Below are positions 60,795 through 64,000 of a DNA stretch of 64,000 nt, piece after piece. Within the stretch, counting starts at the first letter, position 1, and every line of letters begins with the position of its first letter. The notes below the pieces were generated by a model, which was not told the origin of the DNA, did no database searches, and worked only from the letters and a program-made list of their open reading frames with translations. A program made the translations under genes and the position numbers. This stretch comes from Phocoena phocoena (Eukaryota; Chordata; Mammalia; Artiodactyla; Phocoenidae), in NCBI RefSeq assembly GCF_963924675.1, contig NC_089234.1:26775668-26839667 (forward strand). Direction: 5' to 3'.

Positions 60795-60930
60795 AGGACC
60801 ACTGTTGCTGACACCTGCTCCAGCAGGCAGCTCATTATCGGGTCCACTTGTCCTTGGCCGTGAGTCAGCGGGCGGGAATATCTGATTATGTTGTGTTTTC
60901 TCTCACAAGATGTAAATAATATGCTTTTTT
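60795..60930. promoter_or_regulatory. Possible conserved non-coding element between repeats
   Basis: A short unique island in a repeat-rich region: 'gctgacacctgctccagcag', 'cagctcattatcgggtccac', 'gtgagtcagcgggcgggaat' (AP-1-like TGAGTCAG) and 'gatgtaaataatatgc'. CpGs are retained. Confidence 0.32.
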
Positions 60931-60934
60931 CCCT

Positions 60935-61075
60935 TTAAAAAGTAGCACATGCTCATTAAAGAAGATTTGGAAAATAAAATTTAAAAGAAGAAAGAATTGC
61001 TAATCACTCTGTTGCCCAAACACAGTCGCTTAAAGCATTTTAGTGTGTTTCCTTCCACTCTTTCCTTTTCTACAC
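60935..61075. repeat. Ancient interspersed repeat, copy C
   Basis: It shares 'gcacatgctcattaaagaag', 'tttaaaagaagaaagaattg' and 'gtgtttccttccactctttc' with copies at 13.1 and 15.5 kb. The family is unassigned. It precedes the large L1. Confidence 0.4.
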
Positions 61076-61281
61076 CCAGGCTATTTTTTTAATTGAGGTA
61101 TAACATTATATTAGTTTCACATGTACAACACAACGATTTGATATTAGTATACAGCGCAAAATGATCACTACAATAAGTCTAGTTACCATCCGTCATCTCA
61201 CATAGTTACGAGAATTTTTTTCTTGATGAGAACTTTTAAGGTTTACTCTCTTAGCAACTTTCAGATATGCAACACAGTGTT

Positions 61282-61740
61282 TTTTGTTTTTTTTTTTTTA
61301 ACATCTTTATTGGGGTATAATTGCTTTACAATGGTGTGTTAGTTTCTGCTTTATAACAAAGTGAATCAGCTATACATATACATATGCTCCCATGTGTCTT
61401 CCCTCTTGCGTCTCCCTCCCTCCCACTCTCCCCATCCCACCCCTCCAGGCTGTCCCAAAGCCCCGAGCTAAAATCCCTGTGCCTTGCGGCTGCTTCCCCC
61501 TAGCTATCTACCTTACTACGTTTGTTAGTGTGTATATATCCATGACTCTCTCTCGCCCTGTCAAAACTCACCCTTCCCCCTCCCCATATCCTCAAGTCCG
61601 TTCTCCAGTAGGTCTGCGCCTCTATTCCTGTCTTATCCCTAGGTTCTTCATGACATTTTTTTCCCTTAAATTCCATATATTTGTGTTACCATACGGTATT
61701 TGTCTTTTTCTTTCTGACTTACTTCACTCTGTATGACAGA
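61282..61740 (-). mobile_element. Young 5'-truncated L1 nested in the older L1
   Basis: An antisense cetartiodactyl L1 3' UTR with a T-rich tail ('aacatctttattggggtata' to 'cttcactctgtatgacagac'). A perfect 12-bp duplication (caacacagtgtt) is at 61270-61281 and 61741-61752. Confidence 0.93.
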
Positions 61741-62608
61741 CAACACAGTGTTATTAACTATAGTCACCATGCTGCACATTACCTCCCCATGACTTATTTT
61801 ATAACTGGAAGTTTGTACCTTTTGGCCCCCTTCACCCATTTCTCCCATCCCCTACCTCCTCCCCTTTGGCAACTACCAGTCTGTTCCTTGTATCTATGAA
61901 CTTGGTTTTTCATTTTGTTTTGTTTTGATTTGATTTGTTTGTTCGCTTGTTTTTTATACATTCCACATATAAGTGAAATCATGTAGTATTTGTCTTTCTC
62001 TGCCTGACTTATGTCACTTAGCATAATACCTCAAGACCCATCCATGTCACAAATGGCAAGATTCCATATTTTTTTTATGGCTGAGTAGTATTCTGTTGTA
62101 TATATGGATACCACATCCTCTTTATCCATTTATGCACCAAGGCATGCTTAGGTTGTTTCTATGTCTTGGCTATTGTAAATAAGGCTTCAGTGAACATGGG
62201 GGTGCATATATCTTTTCAAATTAGTATTTTTGTGTTTTTAAAAAATAAATACTCAGAAGGGAATTACTTGATCATATAGTAGTTCTATTTTTCATTTTTT
62301 TGAGAAAACTCCACACTGTTTTCCATAGTGGCTGCACCAATTTACATTCCTACAAACAGTGCACGAGGGTTCCCTTTTCTCCATACCCTCACCAGCACTG
62401 GTTATCTCTTGTCTTTTTGATAATAGCTATTCTAACAGGTGTGAAGTGATATCTCATTGTGGTTTGGATTTGCGTTTCCCTGATGATTAGCGATGTTTAG
62501 CATCTTTTCATGTGCCTGTTGGCCATCTCTATGTCTGCTTTGGAAAAATGTCTGTTCAGGTCCTCTGCCCATTTTCTAATCAGATTCTTTGGTTTCTGCA
62601 ATTGAGTT

Positions 62609-62700
62609 GTAAAATTGCAACTTTATATATATATATATATATCCAAAATTGCAACTTTATATATATGTAATATATATAATATATATCCAAAATTATATAT
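62609..62700. repeat. TA-rich expansion with duplicated unit
   Basis: 'aaaattgcaactttatatat' occurs twice in a row, separated and followed by (TA)n, within L1 ORF2 sequence. This is a local tandem duplication. Confidence 0.85.
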
Positions 62701-63112
62701 TTGGGATATTAACCCCTTATTGGATGTATGCTTTGCAAATATTTTCTCCTATTCAGTATGTTGCCTTTTCATTTTGTTGATGATTTCCTTTGCTGTGTAG
62801 ATGCTTGTTAGTTTGATGTGTCCCACTTGTTTATTTTTGCTTTTGTTGCTTTTGTTTTGGAGTCAGATCCAAAAAATCATTGCTAAGACTGGTGTCAAGG
62901 AGCTTATGGCCTATGTTTTCTTCTAGGAGTTTTATGGTTTCAGATCTCACATTCAAGTCTTTAATCCATTTTGAGTTGATTTTTGTGTATAGTATAGGAT
63001 AGTCTAGTTTCATTCTTTTGCAAGTAGCTGTCCAGTTTTCTCAACACTATTTATTGAAGAGACTGTCCTTTCCCCCATTTTATATTCTTGCCTCCTTTGT
63101 AATTTAAAAAAA

Positions 63113-63190
63113 TTGGTCTTATTATTCTTTAGTTTTATGAACAAAGTTGTGTTTACCTTCCCCTCACAAGCTATTCTTAAAATAGTTCTG
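63113..63190. repeat. Direct repeat, left copy
   Basis: It starts 'ttggtcttattattctttag' and contains 'gttgtgtttaccttcccctc'. The right copy is at 63539-63614. It lies against the truncated 5' end of the big L1. Confidence 0.8.
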
Positions 63191-63538
63191 TTAATGCTGT
63201 TTGTACCCTACTTTTTTTTCGTATAATAGTATCATAAACATCTTGTCTATATTCTTTGGGAACATCATTTTAAATGTTTGTGTAATATTCCATTAAGTAG
63301 ATGGACCATCATTTATTCAACATGTTTTTGGTCTTGACCCCTTGAAGACAAGGCACATCATTCTTTCCCTTTTAATCCATTTTGATTCAATCACCCATGA
63401 AGTTGGCTAACCTTCTTTTGAATTTATATTTTCTGTCTGCACCATCTCTTTGAGGTAGTGGTATGCCAGTTGCTACGTGAAATGGAACTTCTTTTCATTT
63501 GCCTTAAACTTTACTCATTCAAGCTTCAGATAGGCTTC

Positions 63539-63614
63539 TTGGTCTTGTTATCCTTTAGTTTGATGAACGAAGTTGTGTTTACCTTCCCCTCCCTGCTCTT
63601 AAGCTTTAGTTCTG
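63539..63614. repeat. Direct repeat, right copy
   Basis: It starts 'ttggtcttgttatcctttag' and contains the same 'gttgtgtttaccttcccctc' as the left copy at 63113-63190, with scattered differences. Confidence 0.8.
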
Positions 63615-64000
63615 TGCACTCCCTCCCCAGCCGTCACAGGCAGGCACTGCTATATAGATGGTAGGCCCCACAGTGTGCTCCTGCCCCCATCATGGATGTG
63701 ACTCTCAGCCTTCTGGTCTGTGGACAGCATTCAGGTGTATATTTCCCCACTGTGAGGTGGGATGTTTGCTGGTAAGAACAAGATTCCTTTGTCTTTCTTT
63801 TTTTTCCTTCCCAAGTACATCTATTTCCCTTCCCCTTGGGTGGCCTGGGGTGCCCTGTTGGCTGGATCTTAGGAACTGGCTGCCTTACCCTTCACCTGCC
63901 CTGGACTATGTCTCTCCTCTTCCTGACTTCTGTTGACCTCCTGTTCCCACTCCACTGGTCCCTCCCTCACAGTGCTGTCACTTGCACTTCTGCTACTGGC

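Larger units (their letters stand above)
61080..63108 (-). mobile_element. Large old L1 (3' UTR plus ORF2), hosting a younger L1
   Basis: The antisense 3' UTR starts 'ttgaggtataacattatatt'. The ORF2 region is seen in reverse ('ggctgagtagtattctgttg', 'gtggctgcaccaatttacat', 'gtgatatctcattgtggttt', 'gagtcagatccaaaaaatca'). A TA-rich duplication sits at 62609-62700. The copy is 5'-truncated at about 63108 and split by the younger L1 at 61282-61740. No intact ORF remains. Confidence 0.88.
25790..64000 (+). other. FBXW4: FBXW4 intron 5 (5' part, more than 38 kb)
   Basis: This is non-coding sequence from the donor of exon 5 to the window end. Mammalian FBXW4 is known to have a very large intron at about this position, and the mouse Dactylaplasia-2J retroviral-like insertion is reported in intron 5. 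Here 26-50 kb is repeat-poor with scattered motif-rich blocks and few SINEs, while 51-64 kb is mostly L1 and SINE. I recognise nothing in 27.9-31.6, 32.0-36.2, 43.4-46.1, 46.9-48.1, 49.7-51.2 and 53.5-56.0 kb beyond short MIR pieces and unique DNA. No endogenous retrovirus LTR was noticed. Confidence 0.8.

Noticed and set aside
25790..64000. Search for FBXW4 exon 6 and later exons
   Set aside because: No segment encoding the next expected WD-repeat sequence with splice sites was found. The intron is taken to continue past the window.
25790..64000. Endogenous retrovirus like the mouse Dactylaplasia MusD insertion
   Set aside because: I saw no LTR pair, primer-binding site or gag/pol-like frame. 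The repeats here are L1, SINE and MIR.

Overview
This is a 64-kb piece of a mammalian nuclear genome, almost certainly from a whale or dolphin (Cetacea). The main evidence is the set of tRNA-derived CHR-type SINEs. Four are the short form that runs from a 'cgggcctctcactg' end to 'ccaccagggaagccc', which I associate with cetaceans. The rest are longer CHR or Bov-tA-like copies of cetartiodactyl type. There are also cetartiodactyl L1 3' ends, old MIR and L1M copies, and sparse exons with GT/AG splice sites. Nothing prokaryotic or viral is present.

The window lies inside one gene, FBXW4 (dactylin; F-box and WD40 repeat protein 4), read on the + strand. Four internal coding exons, matching human exons 2-5, are found at 15204-15299, 18565-18750, 19187-19319 and 25695-25789. 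Their phases join without a break (one base of a split Leu codon, then 31 codons, a split Ser, a split Gly and so on, ending on the first two bases of another Ser codon). They encode the linker after the F-box, the first two WD repeats and the start of the third. Exon 1 (F-box) lies upstream of base 1, and the exons for the remaining WD repeats lie downstream of base 64000. I found neither in the window.

Layout: 1-15203 is the 3' part of intron 1 (old L1, MIR, two CHR SINEs, microsatellites). 15300-18564 is intron 2, with one putative conserved block and three SINEs, the last ending just before exon 3. 18751-19186 is the short intron 3. 19320-25694 is intron 4 (one putative conserved block near its start, L1 3' ends, MIRs, a cetacean SINE). 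25790-64000 is the 5' part of a very large intron 5. Its first 24 kb is repeat-poor, GC-richer and holds several blocks dense in homeodomain, SOX and TCF-like motifs. Its last 13 kb (51-64 kb) is dominated by L1 and SINE copies nested in one another.

Established context: in mammals FBXW4 sits next to FGF8, and FBXW4 introns carry long-range FGF8 enhancers (limb apical ridge, midbrain-hindbrain and other domains). Rearrangements or insertions here underlie split-hand/foot malformation 3 in people and Dactylaplasia in mice. I infer that several non-coding blocks listed here are cetacean versions of such enhancers. This is of interest because cetaceans lose the hind limb after its ridge briefly forms. 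The sequence alone cannot prove conservation or activity, so these calls carry low to moderate confidence. No undescribed gene system was found. The most unusual structures are a probable SINE/L1 chimeric insertion, a SINE placed just upstream of an exon, SINE-borne NF-kappaB consensus sites, and a G8/C8 hairpin inside a putative enhancer.
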